Below, in pieces: positions 43,128 to 52,378 of a stretch of 64,000 bases of DNA. Location of the stretch: positions 868,001 through 932,000 of the forward strand of contig NZ_JAYKZX010000003.1 in NCBI RefSeq assembly GCF_035989265.1. Reading direction: 5' to 3'. Every line of letters starts with the position of its first letter. The first letter of the stretch is position 1. Origin of the DNA: Sphingobium sp. HWE2-09 (GTDB lineage: Bacteria > Pseudomonadota > Alphaproteobacteria > Sphingomonadales > Sphingomonadaceae). Both the position numbers and the translations under genes were made by a program. Under the pieces are notes generated by a model that saw only the letters and a program-made list of their open reading frames with translations, did no database searches and was not told the origin of the DNA.

Positions 43128-43250
43128 TGAGATTCTCCTCCAGATTGCGTGGTTTGTCGCTTGAACCCTCTAACCTTGATCAGGGTTGCATGAACATCAG
43201 GCAACAAGCTAAATAACTGTTTCCAAGGCAATAAAATTTGAGGTGAACTG

Positions 43251-43691
43251 ATGCGCGGCGGCGATGAACGGGATGCGCGGGCATTGATTGACCAGCTTGG
43301 CCTGACCCCACATCCCGAAGGCGGATGGTATCGCGAAACGTGGCGCGCCGCTGCTGCTCCAGGCGAGCGGGCAGCGGGTACGGCGATCCTGTTTCTGCTG
43401 GAAGCGCACCAGCGCTCCCATTGGCATAAGGTCGATGCGGACGAACATTGGTTCTGGCATGATGGCGCACCGCTCACATTATCGATCGCCGCGCCCGATC
43501 AGCCTGCACAGGATCATGTCCTCGGGCCGGACGTGCCGAACGGACAAATGCCGCAAATCCAGGTGCCAGCTCATCATTGGCAGGCCGCCACGCCGCAGTA
43601 TGGGTGGACGCTGGTCAGCTGCACCGTGATCCCCGGCTTTGATTTTGCGGGCTTTTCCCTCGCGCCGCCGGATTGGTCGCCACCGGTCTGA
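43251..43691 (+). CDS. Cupin-5 (DUF985) protein
   Basis: A 146-residue cupin. The family N-terminus is LGLTPHPEGGWYRETW. Metal-site candidates are in SHWHKVDADEHWFWHDG. Then come LGPDVPNGQMPQIQVPAHHWQAA and the late CTVIPGFDFAGF. DUF985 relatives bind sugars or small acids; activity here is unknown. GAGGTGA precedes the ATG. It diverges from the glycine-zipper gene. Confidence 0.88.
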   Translation: MRGGDERDARALIDQLGLTPHPEGGWYRETWRAAAAPGERAAGTAILFLLEAHQRSHWHKVDADEHWFWHDGAPLTLSIAAPDQPAQDHVLGPDVPNGQMPQIQVPAHHWQAATPQYGWTLVSCTVIPGFDFAGFSLAPPDWSPPV

Positions 43692-44177
43692 AACTTATCC
43701 ACAGCTTTATGCGAAGCAACGTCAATTGCAGATGCGATTTCGCTTTGAACGACTCGATCATGGTGAGACCATCCCCATATCGAGACGGTGGAAATGGAGC
43801 GATCCACTTCCAAAATCTCTGAGAAATCAGGGATCTAACCGCATCGAACGTTCGCTAGCAGGCAATGTCCGCAAGGGCGGAGCCGGGCAGACGAACGGGG
43901 ATGCTTGAAGCCTGTGCCGGGTACGCGCGAAAGTGAACGTCGGGCATGGAAAGCAGGCAGCCAGCACCGGAAAGGCGGCCCTTGGCCAACAACCGGCGCA
44001 AAGCCTGTACGCCATTCTCGCCAGAGGAGCACGCACAGGATCGCCGGGCCGATGATCGCATTCTGTAAGGGACGCGGATCGCATGACCCGACGGAAATGG
44101 GGACCGACAGCGATGTCGGCCCCCATTTTGCGTTCGGGGACCATGACAGCCTCATGGCCTGGAGAGAATGTAAAGAC
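43692..44177. other. 486-base gap with no convincing gene; possible structured RNA
   Basis: No ORF here has normal codon use. A 58-residue frame (43732-43908) is rich in rare codons and has no ribosome site; a 40-residue frame (43946-44068) is weakly supported. The middle holds several short GC hairpins (for example 43868-43881), and a strong hairpin follows at 44095-44129. A perfect DnaA-box sequence TTATCCACA is at 43695-43703. The pattern would fit a noncoding RNA of about 200-260 bases on the + strand. I could not match tmRNA, RNase P RNA or SRP RNA. Confidence 0.35.
44095..44129 (+). terminator. Terminator-like hairpin before tRNA-Thr
   Basis: 15-bp arms (44095-44109, 44114-44128) with one mismatch, GCGA loop, and TTTT at the end. 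It would end any + strand transcript from the preceding gap, since no ORF stops here. Confidence 0.65.
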
Positions 44178-44253
<76 letters not shown>

Positions 44254-44281
44254 GTTCCGTTGGGACCGCACGCCCTTACTA

Positions 44282-45133
44282 TCAGATCACGCCGAACGTC
44301 CAGCCCTCAGTGCAAGCAATCTGCGCGGTCAGCAGCGAAGGCGACCATAAATCTGGCTGATCGGCCACGCGCCGCATCCAGGCGGCAGTGACGATCGCGT
44401 CCGCGCCATGATCGTCCGGCATCGCGCCGTCATGGCCCGCCGATCCCAAAGCCGCCAGCGCATCATTCAACGCCCCAGCATCCCGCATCTTCGTGCGACC
44501 CTTGGGACGACCGGCAGCGCGCGCGGCGATGCTGGTATAGATTTCCACGACCAGCGATCCGGCCACCGGCAGGGGATCGAACGGCCATATCGCCACGTCG
44601 CCATGAATATGATGCAGCAACCGCATCCCCGCAAAGCTGGCCTTGGCGACCTGCGCCGCGCCGATCGCATCATAGACGGTCGATGGCTTGCCGCCACCGC
44701 CCGCATTATATCGCGTTTCGCACACCCGATTATGCATGAAGGCCGCCTTCACCCCATCGGCCTTGCCGAAATAGAAATGGCGGCGATGCGCGATCTCAAG
44801 CAGGCTCGCCGCGCCCAGATCCACGTCGTCGCAAATGGCATCGACATAGGCCCAGAAGGTGGGGCCATCCGTCGGCACCGCATCGCCAGGCAGATAGCCG
44901 CCCCGCGCCACGAAAGGCGGGGCGAAGCTGAAATCGAACCCGAACAGCGTCGGCGCCTGCGCCGCGGCCCCCACCAGCCAGTCCACCACCTTCCGCCGCG
45001 ACCAGACGCCCTGCGGCGGCGTCACCAACTGCGGCACATCGTCGCCAACCTCGCACAAAGCCACCGCAATGCCCTTGTGCCGTACGCCCTTGGCTCCGGA
45101 CCAGTCGATCGCGGCGAACCGCGTGAAATGCAT
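44282..45133 (-). CDS. DUF429-like RNase H-fold protein, hypothetical
   Basis: A 283-residue cytoplasmic protein. The first strand is FAAIDWSGAKG with a conserved Asp, and a second acidic strand GFDFSFAPP follows; this spacing resembles the DUF429/RNase H-like fold. Later HGADAIVTAAWMRR looks like the family's third acidic site. A nuclease role is possible but unproven. Its start overlaps the rarA stop as TGATG, so it is translated with a replication-repair gene. Confidence 0.72.
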   Translation of the reverse strand: MHFTRFAAIDWSGAKGVRHKGIAVALCEVGDDVPQLVTPPQGVWSRRKVVDWLVGAAAQAPTLFGFDFSFAPPFVARGGYLPGDAVPTDGPTFWAYVDAICDDVDLGAASLLEIAHRRHFYFGKADGVKAAFMHNRVCETRYNAGGGGKPSTVYDAIGAAQVAKASFAGMRLLHHIHGDVAIWPFDPLPVAGSLVVEIYTSIAARAAGRPKGRTKMRDAGALNDALAALGSAGHDGAMPDDHGADAIVTAAWMRRVADQPDLWSPSLLTAQIACTEGWTFGVI

Positions 45134-46452
45134 CACCCGCCCGCACGCTCCGCCCGCAACCGGTCCCAATGCGCGATCCGTTCGGCGATCCGCGCCTCGA
45201 ACCCCCGATCGGTCGGCGCATAGAAGGTCTGCGGCGTCATCTCTTCCGGCCAGTAATTCGCCCCAGAAAATCCCTCCGCCGCGTCATGATCATATTGATA
45301 GCCCTTGCCATAGCCGACCTGCTTCATCAGCTTGGTGGGGGCGTTGACGATGTTCATCGGCGGCATCATCGATCCGGTGTCGCGCGCGGACTTGAACGAC
45401 GCCTTCATCGCGGCATAGGCGGCGTTCGACTTGGGCGCCGTCGCGCAATAGAGGCACGCCTGCACGATCGCCAGTTCGCCTTCGGGCGATCCCAGGAAAT
45501 CATAGGCATCCTTTGCTGCCAGGCACTGGATCACCGCCTGCGGATCGGCAAGGCCGATATCCTCCGTCGCAAAGCGCACCAGTCGCCGCAGCACATAAAG
45601 TGGCTCTTCCCCCGCCGTCAGCATCCGCGCCAGATAATAGAGCGCCGCCTGCGGATCGGACCCGCGCAGCGACTTATGCAGCGCGGAAATAAGGTTGTAA
45701 TGCCCCTCCCGATCCTTGTCGTACACCGCGACGCGCCGGTGGAGCAGGGCAGATAGGCCCGCCGGATCGAGCGGTTCGGGCAGGTCGATCGCATAGAGCG
45801 TTTCGACCTGGTTCAGCAGGAAACGCCCATCGCCATCCGCGCTGGCGATCAGCGCTTCGCGTGCGGCGGCGTCGATCGGCACCGGGCGACCGGTCAGCGC
45901 TTCCGCCCGATCCAGCAACTGTTCCAGCGCGACCGCGTCCAAACGCCGCAGGATCAGCACCTGCGCCCGCGACAGCAAAGCCGCGTTCAACTCGAAGCTC
46001 GGATTTTCGGTCGTCGCGCCGACCAGCGTCACCGTGCCATCCTCCACGAACGGCAGAAACCCGTCCTGCTGCGCGCGGTTGAACCGATGGATTTCGTCCA
46101 CGAACAATAGGGTCTTCTCGCCGCGCCGCGCATGATCCTTCGCCGTCGCGAACAGCTTCTTCAGGTCCGCCACGCCGGAAAACACGGCCGATATCGGCGC
46201 AAAGCGCATCCCCACTGCATCGGCCAGCAACCGCGCAGTGGTCGTCTTGCCGGTGCCGGGCGGTCCCCACAGGATGATGGAAGATAGCCGGCCCGCCGCG
46301 ACCATCCGCCCGATCGCGCCGTCAGGGCCGGTCAGATGTTCCTGCCCCACCACATCGGCCAGCGTGCGCGGGCGCAGCCGGTCGGCGAGCGGCGCGGTAT
46401 CGGAAGGGCCATCGCTGGCGGGCAGGTCGTCGGAAGCGAAAAGGTCAGCCAT
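45133..46452 (-). CDS. rarA: Replication-associated recombination protein A
   Basis: A 439-residue clamp-loader-like AAA+ ATPase (MgsA/WRNIP1 family) acting at stalled forks. Seen: PLADRLRPRTLADVVGQEHL, Walker A GPPGTGKTTTARLLA, Walker B LLFVDEIHRFN, sensor GATTENPSFELN, and the C-terminal tetramer domain GNxx-type APKSNAAYAAM. The length is typical. Its stop is overlapped by the DUF429-like gene. Confidence 0.95.
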   Translation of the reverse strand: MADLFASDDLPASDGPSDTAPLADRLRPRTLADVVGQEHLTGPDGAIGRMVAAGRLSSIILWGPPGTGKTTTARLLADAVGMRFAPISAVFSGVADLKKLFATAKDHARRGEKTLLFVDEIHRFNRAQQDGFLPFVEDGTVTLVGATTENPSFELNAALLSRAQVLILRRLDAVALEQLLDRAEALTGRPVPIDAAAREALIASADGDGRFLLNQVETLYAIDLPEPLDPAGLSALLHRRVAVYDKDREGHYNLISALHKSLRGSDPQAALYYLARMLTAGEEPLYVLRRLVRFATEDIGLADPQAVIQCLAAKDAYDFLGSPEGELAIVQACLYCATAPKSNAAYAAMKASFKSARDTGSMMPPMNIVNAPTKLMKQVGYGKGYQYDHDAAEGFSGANYWPEEMTPQTFYAPTDRGFEARIAERIAHWDRLRAERAGG

Positions 46453-46479
46453 CGCTACCGATATAGGATATATGGTGGA

Positions 46480-47658
46480 TTATGGAACCGGGCTGGACCG
46501 TGGCGCCAGCCCCTGCGCGCGTTGGCGGACGACGCGGACATAGGTGTCGACCAGCGCCTGGTTGACCTGGTCCCAACCATTGCGTTCCGCCCGCGCCTGC
46601 GCCGCCGCACCTGCGGCCTGGCGCGCGTCATGATCGATACAATAATCCTGTAACGCATCGGCAAACGCGCTGATCGCGCCGGGGCGGATCAGGCGGCCGG
46701 TCACGCCGTCCGTCACCAGGCTTTCGCTGCCCGTTGCGCGCGCCGCGACGGTGGGCAGCCCGCACGCCATAGCCTCCAGCGTGACATTGCCGAAGGTTTC
46801 GGTGACCGACGGGTTGAACAGCATGTCCATGCTGGCGACGGCGCGGCCCAGCTCCGGCCCCTTCTGAAACCCGGTAAAGATCGCGCCGGGCAGGCGGGTC
46901 TGGAACCAGTCGCGCGCCGGTCCTTCGCCCACCACCAATATCTTATGCTGCACCTGTCGCGCGGCCAGTTGGTCGATCGCGTCGGAAAACACGTCCAGAC
47001 CTTTTTCCATCACCAGCCGACCGATAAAGCCGATCGCGGGCGCATCGTCGGCGATACCCAGCGACCGGCGCCAATCCATGTCGCGGCGGCCGGGATTGAA
47101 AATCTCCCGGTCGATGCCGCGCGTCCAGATGCCGACATCATAATTCATCCGCTGGTCGCGCAGCAGCTGCGCCATCGATTCGGACGGCGCGACGATCGCA
47201 TCGCACCGCCGATAGAAGCGGCGCAGCATGGATTCGATCAGCGGTTCCAGAAAGGCCAGGCCATAATAGCGCGGATAGGTTTCGAACCGGGTATGCACCG
47301 AAGCCACCGTCGGCAAACCGCGCGCCCGCGCCCAGCTGAGCGCCCGGTGGCCCAGCGGGTCAGGGCTGGACAGATGCACGATATTGGGCGCGAACGCCTT
47401 GAGATCGCGGCGCACCTGCGCCGACATGCGATAGGGCACCCGATATTCCTTGCGCCCCGGCACCGGAAAGGACGGGGTGCTGACCAAGTCGCCGGCCGGA
47501 TCGAAGGCAGGCGTCGGCGTCGTCGGCGAATAGACGCGCACCGCCGCCCCCTGTCGCAGCAAATAGGCCACGAAGCGGTTGAGCGCCTGGTTCGCACCAT
47601 CGCGGACATAGTTGTAATTGCCGCTGAACAGGGCGACGCGCAGGCCGGTAGCATCCAT
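46480..47658 (-). CDS. GT4-family glycosyltransferase
   Basis: A 392-residue GT-B enzyme with no signal. The N-terminal domain starts VALFSGNYNYVRDGANQAL and has HLSSPDPLGH. The C-terminal nucleotide-sugar domain has IGFIGRLVMEKGLDV, ILVVGEGP and the EX7E motif in NPSVTETFGNVTLEAMACGLP. The closest known types are mannosyl and glucosyl transferases of membrane lipids (MgtA, SqdX-like). The acceptor is unknown. It diverges from the DUF2945 gene. Confidence 0.87.
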   Translation of the reverse strand: MDATGLRVALFSGNYNYVRDGANQALNRFVAYLLRQGAAVRVYSPTTPTPAFDPAGDLVSTPSFPVPGRKEYRVPYRMSAQVRRDLKAFAPNIVHLSSPDPLGHRALSWARARGLPTVASVHTRFETYPRYYGLAFLEPLIESMLRRFYRRCDAIVAPSESMAQLLRDQRMNYDVGIWTRGIDREIFNPGRRDMDWRRSLGIADDAPAIGFIGRLVMEKGLDVFSDAIDQLAARQVQHKILVVGEGPARDWFQTRLPGAIFTGFQKGPELGRAVASMDMLFNPSVTETFGNVTLEAMACGLPTVAARATGSESLVTDGVTGRLIRPGAISAFADALQDYCIDHDARQAAGAAAQARAERNGWDQVNQALVDTYVRVVRQRAQGLAPRSSPVP

Positions 47659-47784
47659 CGTCGCCCCTTACTGCAACGAACCAAAAAACCCAAGGGAACC
47701 AGTTTGCACTTTGTGAATTTTGCTCTTCGTTGATGGCGAGTAGCGGCCGGCGCAGCGTGCGCTCGAAATAGGAGAGGATGCCCC

Positions 47785-48003
47785 ATGACCGAGACATTCC
47801 GTAAAGGAACGCGGGTCAAGTGGAACTGGGGGCAGGGCGTCGGCCGAGGGCGTATTGCCGAGCGGTTCGACCGCCATGTCGAACGTACGATCGAAGGATC
47901 GCGCATCCGCCGCAACGGCTCGCCCCGCAATCCCGCCTATCTGATCCAGTCCGAAAATGGCGGCGAAGTGTTGAAGCTCCGCTCGGAAATAAGCACCAGC
48001 TAA
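47785..48003 (+). CDS. DUF2945 (hypervirulence-associated TUDOR-like) protein
   Basis: A 72-residue single small beta-barrel domain. Family pattern: FRKGTRVKWNWGQGVGRGRI, the basic middle, and NPAYLIQSENGGEVLKLRSE. GAGAGGA lies before the ATG. Function is unknown in bacteria; the name comes from fungal relatives. It stands alone with divergent and downstream spacers of about 110-125 bases. Confidence 0.85.
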   Translation: MTETFRKGTRVKWNWGQGVGRGRIAERFDRHVERTIEGSRIRRNGSPRNPAYLIQSENGGEVLKLRSEISTS

Positions 48004-48115
48004 TTGTTGGTCCGTATAAAGGGTCGTGCTTGGCGCGTACCCTACGCGATAAGCCATGCCTCTAACGGCAAAGCGGCTATCGCGCCTTTGCCGCTGACGT
48101 GGCATCATCGGCTGC

Positions 48116-48769
48116 ATGACGACACCCTTCATGACGATCGACGCACTGCTGGTCGGTACGCCCAGGCCTTTTCGGGACGGTGACTATAGCGCCATCGCCA
48201 AGCAACCGGTCGATGGGCCGGTGCGGATCACATGGAACGGCTTAGACCATGATGCCGTCGCGGACCTGATCCATCATGGCGGCTGGGACAAGGCCATCCA
48301 TCTTTATCCGCAGGATCATTATGGCTGGTGGCGGGACCGCAAGCCGGGTCAACCCCTGCTCGACGTCCCTGGCGCCTTTGGCGAAAATATCGCTTCGCAT
48401 GGCATGACGGAAGCCGACATTTGCCTGGGCGACCGCTTTTCGCTGGGCAGCGCAATAGTCGAAGTGAGCCATGGCCGTCAGCCCTGCTGGAAGCTCGACC
48501 ACCGCTTCGGCGCGCGTGACGTGATGGCGACGATCGTCAAAACGGCCCGTTGCGGCCTGTATTTCCGCGTGATCCGGGAAGGAGAGGCGGAAGCGGGAAT
48601 GCGCATGGATCTGCTGGAACGCCCCTTGCCCGATTGGAGCATCGCGCGGGTGTTCGCGCTGCTGATCGGCGGCGGCCACAAGTGCGACCCGGAAGGCGTC
48701 CGCGCCCTATCCGCCATGACCGTCCTCGCCGCGGCATGGCGCGAACGCGCCAGCAAACTGGCGGGGTAG
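48116..48769 (+). CDS. MOSC-domain protein (YiiM-like)
   Basis: A 217-residue protein with a MOSC domain at about residues 30-155: HHGGWDKAIHLYPQDHYGWW, FGENIASHGMTE, GDRFSLGSAIVEVSHGRQPCWKL with the conserved Cys. A 3-alpha C-terminal domain follows. YiiM-type proteins use molybdenum cofactor to reduce N-hydroxylated bases and related compounds. No molybdenum gene is adjacent. It is convergent with the cupin gene. Confidence 0.87.
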   Translation: MTTPFMTIDALLVGTPRPFRDGDYSAIAKQPVDGPVRITWNGLDHDAVADLIHHGGWDKAIHLYPQDHYGWWRDRKPGQPLLDVPGAFGENIASHGMTEADICLGDRFSLGSAIVEVSHGRQPCWKLDHRFGARDVMATIVKTARCGLYFRVIREGEAEAGMRMDLLERPLPDWSIARVFALLIGGGHKCDPEGVRALSAMTVLAAAWRERASKLAG

Positions 48770-48927
48770 GCAGCGGCCGCTGTCCTACATAACCTTGGCC
48801 ATGATAATTTGCGCATCGCTGTTTGATGCGACCCGCTTCCCCCTTTCATTTGCGAAACATAATTTCCAACTCATATATTAAAATGTCGAAATCAGCGGGA
48901 AATGTGCGAAGTTAAGCGGCGCAAATC

Positions 48928-49332
48928 CTATTCGGGCAGGGGCGCTTCCACGCGGTCGCCATGGCTTTTGGGGGAGGATGTAACCAGTATCTCCACCGGA
49001 ACCGCGCTCCTGTTCTGCGCCCGATGCGGCACGCCTGGCGCGATCTCGATCCCTTGCCCGACCGACAGCCGGTAGGTCTGTCCCGCCGCCTCCATCGTCA
49101 GTTCGCCCGCCAGCACATAAAAGAACTGCCGCGCTGTACGATGATAGTGGCGCACCTCGCTTGCGCCCGGCTGGATACGCTCTTCTATCACGGACAGGTC
49201 GTCCCGCTGCACCAGATGCCAGCCGTCATTCACCTCGCCCCACATATAATGGTCGGCGCCCGCCTTCTCGACGGGGTGGGGAATGGCAACGGGCGTAACG
49301 CTGGCGGCGGCGATCAGGAGCAGGGCGTTCAT
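48928..49332 (-). CDS. Exported cupin protein
   Basis: A 134-residue protein. The N-terminus is a short signal-like stretch (MNALLLIAAASVTPVAI). The cupin core has RHYHRTARQFFYVLAGELTM with three likely metal ligands and IAPGVPHRAQN. A periplasmic sugar or small-molecule binding role is possible. I chose ATG 49332; the frame upstream to 49437 runs into the rnr start. The AT-rich spacer 48770-48927 holds a CGCATC/GATGCG hairpin (48812-48830). Confidence 0.78.
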   Translation of the reverse strand: MNALLLIAAASVTPVAIPHPVEKAGADHYMWGEVNDGWHLVQRDDLSVIEERIQPGASEVRHYHRTARQFFYVLAGELTMEAAGQTYRLSVGQGIEIAPGVPHRAQNRSAVPVEILVTSSPKSHGDRVEAPLPE

Positions 49333-49409
49333 GCCGGTTTCAACGAAGCACCTACGCCGCCCCCGCCATAGCGCTGGTATCGCCGTGATCGCATCCCTAT
49401 AGCTGGTCC

Positions 49410-51833
49410 ATGGCATCGACCCCCAAGAACAAGACATCCGCGTCCGCTCGCACCCCGGCCCGTACCAAGGTCCGCCCCGCCGGTTTCCCGACCCGCGACG
49501 AAGTGGTGGATTTCATCACCACATCCGATCAGCCCGCTGGCAAGCGCGAAATCGCCAAGGCGTTCGGCCTGAAGGGTCAGGAAAAGATCGCGCTGAAGGC
49601 TTTGCTCAAGGATATGGCGGACGAAGGTCTGATCGATCTCGGCCCCGCCCGCGCCTTCCACAAGATGGGCGGCGTACCCAAGGTGACGGTGCTGCGTATC
49701 ATCGATGTCGATGACACCACCCTGATCGCTACCCCCGAACGGTGGGAAGCCGAAGGCCAGCCCGCCCCCCGCCTGCGCGTGCTGGAGCGCGGCAAGCGTG
49801 GCGCGCTCACCATCGGCGACCGCATTCTCGCCCGTACCGAGGAAGCCGGGCGCGGCTATGTCGCCCACGTCATGAAGAAACTCGCCAAGGCCAGCGAGGA
49901 ATTGCTGGGCGTGGTGGAAGTGATGGCCGACGGCAAGCTATGGCTCCGCCCGGTCGACAAGCGCATCCGCAAGGACACGCCGATCAGCGATGTCGGCAAT
50001 GCCAAGCCTGGCGACCTGGTGCTGGCCGAACCCCATGGCCGCCCGCCGCGCATCGCCGCCCGCGTCACCGACATTCTTGGCGATCCCTTCGCCCCGCGCA
50101 GCTTCAGCCTAATCGCGATCCACAAGCACGGCATCCCCCACGTGTTCCCAGAGCGCGTCGAGGAAGAGGCGACTAAAGCCTCCGCCCTGCCACTGCACGA
50201 AGACAAGCGGGAAGATTTGCGCCACCTGCCGATCATCGCGATCGACCCGTCCGACGCCCGCGATCATGACGATGCCGTCTGGGCCACCCCGGACGAGGAT
50301 GAAGGCAATCCCGGCGGCTATAAGGCGATCGTCGCCATCGCCGACGTCAGCTATTATGTCCGCCCCGGCAGCGCGCTGGACAAAGAGGCGCGCAAGCGCG
50401 GCAACAGCGTCTATTTCCCCGATCAGGTCGTGCCGATGCTCCCGCACGAACTGTCGTCCGACATGTGTTCGCTCCGCGCCGGGCAAGACCGCGCGGCCAT
50501 GGCCTGCCACCTCACCATCAACGCCAATGGCAAGGTGACGGCCTGGCGCTTCACCCGCGCCGTGATCCGCGTCGCCGCGGTGCTGGCCTATGAAGATGCG
50601 CAGGCGGCGATGGATGCGTCTTTTGCTGCGGAAGGAGCCGCCTCTCATTCTCCCCTCCCGCAAGCGGGAGGGGCCGGGGGTGGGCAGGAACTTGACGCCG
50701 CGCCCACGGCTTCACGCAAACAGGCGGACGAACTGCTCGACGTCGCCCTCAAACCCCTATGGGCCTGCTGGACGCTCCTGTGCAAAGCACGGGAAGCACG
50801 CGATCCGCTCGCCCTGGACCTGCCCGAACGGCGGGTGGTGCTGGATGAGCATGGCAAGATCGTCAGCGTCGCCGTGCGCGAACGGCTCGACGCGCATATG
50901 CTGATCGAGGATTGTATGATCGCCGCCAACGTCGCGGCCGCCAAGGCGCTGGAGGCAAAGAAGGCACCGGTCATGTACCGCGTCCATGAAGCGCCCGGCC
51001 GCGACAAGCTGGTTTCGCTCAAGGAATATCTCGCGACCTTCGACATGGATTTCGCGCTGGGCCAGGTCATCCGTCCCGCGACCTTCAACGCCCTAATCCG
51101 CAAAATCGCGGAGTCGGAAGAGAAGGAGCAGATCATGGTCCAGATCCTCCGCAGCCAGACCCAGGCCTATTATAGCCCGCAGAATATGGGCCATTTCGGC
51201 CTGGCGCTCGGCAGCTACGCCCATTTCACCTCGCCCATCCGCCGCTATGCGGACTTGCTGGTCCACCGTGCGCTGGTTGGCGCCTACGGCCTGGACCTGC
51301 CCGCGCCCAAGGATAAGGCGATCCCGGACCGCTCGTCGCTCAGCCAGGATGATTATGAAAATATGGGCCGCGTCGGCGAAATGATCTCCGGCCACGAACG
51401 CCGCGCGATGGAAGCGGAGCGCGAAACGGTCGATCGTTATGTCGCGGCTTTCCTGTCCGCCCATGTCGGTGAAATCGTGAAGGCGCGCATTACCGGCGTC
51501 CAGAATTTCGGCTTCTTCGCGACGGTCGACGGGCTGGGCGGCGACGGGTTGGTGCCGGTATCGACCATGGGCGACGAACATTTCTTCTACGACGAAGCAG
51601 GCAAGGCGTTGCAGGGCACGAACAGCGGTGATCGCTACACCGTCGGTCAGCGGCTGGACTTACGATTGGCGGAAGCTGACCCGATCAACGGCTCGCTCCG
51701 CTTCGAACTGCCCGACAATCCCGCCCCCCGCGGCGGCCCGATGAAGCGCGACCGCACCCGTCCGGGCATCAATCGCGGCCGCCCGACCAACATCCGCCAC
51801 ATGGGCGCAAAGCGGGGCAAGCATAAAAGGTAA
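49410..51833 (+). CDS. rnr: Ribonuclease R
   Basis: An 807-residue 3'-5' exoribonuclease. An N-terminal HTH and cold-shock part are followed by the RNB catalytic domain (IAIDPSDARDHDDAVWA with the metal aspartates; NSVYFPDQVVPMLP; FTSPIRRYADLLVHRAL), then S1 (GEIVKARITGVQNFGFFATV, near residue 690) and a basic tail. RNase R degrades structured RNA and helps in RNA quality control. Residues about 411-438 are not typical of the family: they are encoded by a palindromic repeat lying in frame (see 50643-50684). Confidence 0.94.
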   Translation: MASTPKNKTSASARTPARTKVRPAGFPTRDEVVDFITTSDQPAGKREIAKAFGLKGQEKIALKALLKDMADEGLIDLGPARAFHKMGGVPKVTVLRIIDVDDTTLIATPERWEAEGQPAPRLRVLERGKRGALTIGDRILARTEEAGRGYVAHVMKKLAKASEELLGVVEVMADGKLWLRPVDKRIRKDTPISDVGNAKPGDLVLAEPHGRPPRIAARVTDILGDPFAPRSFSLIAIHKHGIPHVFPERVEEEATKASALPLHEDKREDLRHLPIIAIDPSDARDHDDAVWATPDEDEGNPGGYKAIVAIADVSYYVRPGSALDKEARKRGNSVYFPDQVVPMLPHELSSDMCSLRAGQDRAAMACHLTINANGKVTAWRFTRAVIRVAAVLAYEDAQAAMDASFAAEGAASHSPLPQAGGAGGGQELDAAPTASRKQADELLDVALKPLWACWTLLCKAREARDPLALDLPERRVVLDEHGKIVSVAVRERLDAHMLIEDCMIAANVAAAKALEAKKAPVMYRVHEAPGRDKLVSLKEYLATFDMDFALGQVIRPATFNALIRKIAESEEKEQIMVQILRSQTQAYYSPQNMGHFGLALGSYAHFTSPIRRYADLLVHRALVGAYGLDLPAPKDKAIPDRSSLSQDDYENMGRVGEMISGHERRAMEAERETVDRYVAAFLSAHVGEIVKARITGVQNFGFFATVDGLGGDGLVPVSTMGDEHFFYDEAGKALQGTNSGDRYTVGQRLDLRLAEADPINGSLRFELPDNPAPRGGPMKRDRTRPGINRGRPTNIRHMGAKRGKHKR
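50643..50684. repeat. GC-rich palindromic repeat inside rnr
   Basis: CCCCTCCCG-CAAG-CGGGAGGGG (50652-50673) followed by CCGGGGGTGGGC. Similar modules occur between genes in many alphaproteobacteria, to my knowledge. Here it is translated in frame as SHSPLPQAGGAGGGQ within the RNase R catalytic region. Confidence 0.75.
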
Positions 51834-51853
51834 GCCTATTCATTCTTGATAAC

Positions 51854-51888
51854 GTCATCCCCGTGAAGGCGGGGATCCATCCCCGGAC
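51854..51888. repeat. Short palindromic repeat, family B copy 3
   Basis: GTC-ATCCCCG-TGAAGG-CGGGGAT-CCATCCCCGG: 7-bp stem at 51857-51863 and 51870-51876. It lies in the spacer between the convergent rnr and UspA genes. Confidence 0.75.
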
Positions 51889-51922
51889 CTTACGGCCCGA
51901 TCAAACGCAGAAAGATAGCGTC

Positions 51923-52378
51923 TCAACTCAACCGATCGATCGCATCGCTATCCAGCCCGCCCGGAATGATCATCAACGGGCAGGGCAGTTTGCCCGCATC
52001 CGGCCCGGCGAAATGCGTCACCAACTTGCCCGGATTGCCGGTCGCCGCAGCCCCCAGCACCAGCGCGGCGACATCGTCCATTTCATCCAGCGTACCGCGC
52101 ACCACGGCCACGGCATCGCCCTGTCGCACCGTAATGCTCGGCCGAATACCGGACTCGGTTGTCAACGTCCCCGCCGCACTTGTCACCAGCGCCTCGGCGC
52201 GTTGCAGCGCCTCATCTTCCATCGTCGCCTGCACGCCGCCCCATTGCACGAACTCGGCCGGCGGGATCAGCGCCAGGATGCGAACGGCGCCGCCGGTCTT
52301 GGCCGCACGGCGGGCCGCGAAACGCAGCGCGGTTTCCGCTTCGGGCGATTCGTCCACGACGACCAGATATGTCCGCAC
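51923..52378 (-). CDS. UspA-family universal stress protein
   Basis: A 151-residue single Usp domain: start RTYLVVVDESPEAETALRFAA, then ALVLGAAATGNPGKL and the end GKLPCPLMIIPGG. The ATP-binding loop G-x2-G followed by a later GK is present in a slightly altered spacing. It is expected to act in stress survival; the partner is unknown. It is convergent with rnr and diverges from pdhC. Confidence 0.85.
   Translation of the reverse strand: MRTYLVVVDESPEAETALRFAARRAAKTGGAVRILALIPPAEFVQWGGVQATMEDEALQRAEALVTSAAGTLTTESGIRPSITVRQGDAVAVVRGTLDEMDDVAALVLGAAATGNPGKLVTHFAGPDAGKLPCPLMIIPGGLDSDAIDRLS

Noticed and set aside
43695..43703. Perfect DnaA box TTATCCACA
   Set aside because: A single 9-base match in a window this size can occur by chance; no cluster, AT-rich region or dnaA gene nearby.
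43732..43908. 58-residue frame in the gap before tRNA-Thr
   Set aside because: Poor codon use for this genome (AGA, ATA, low third-position GC) and no ribosome site.
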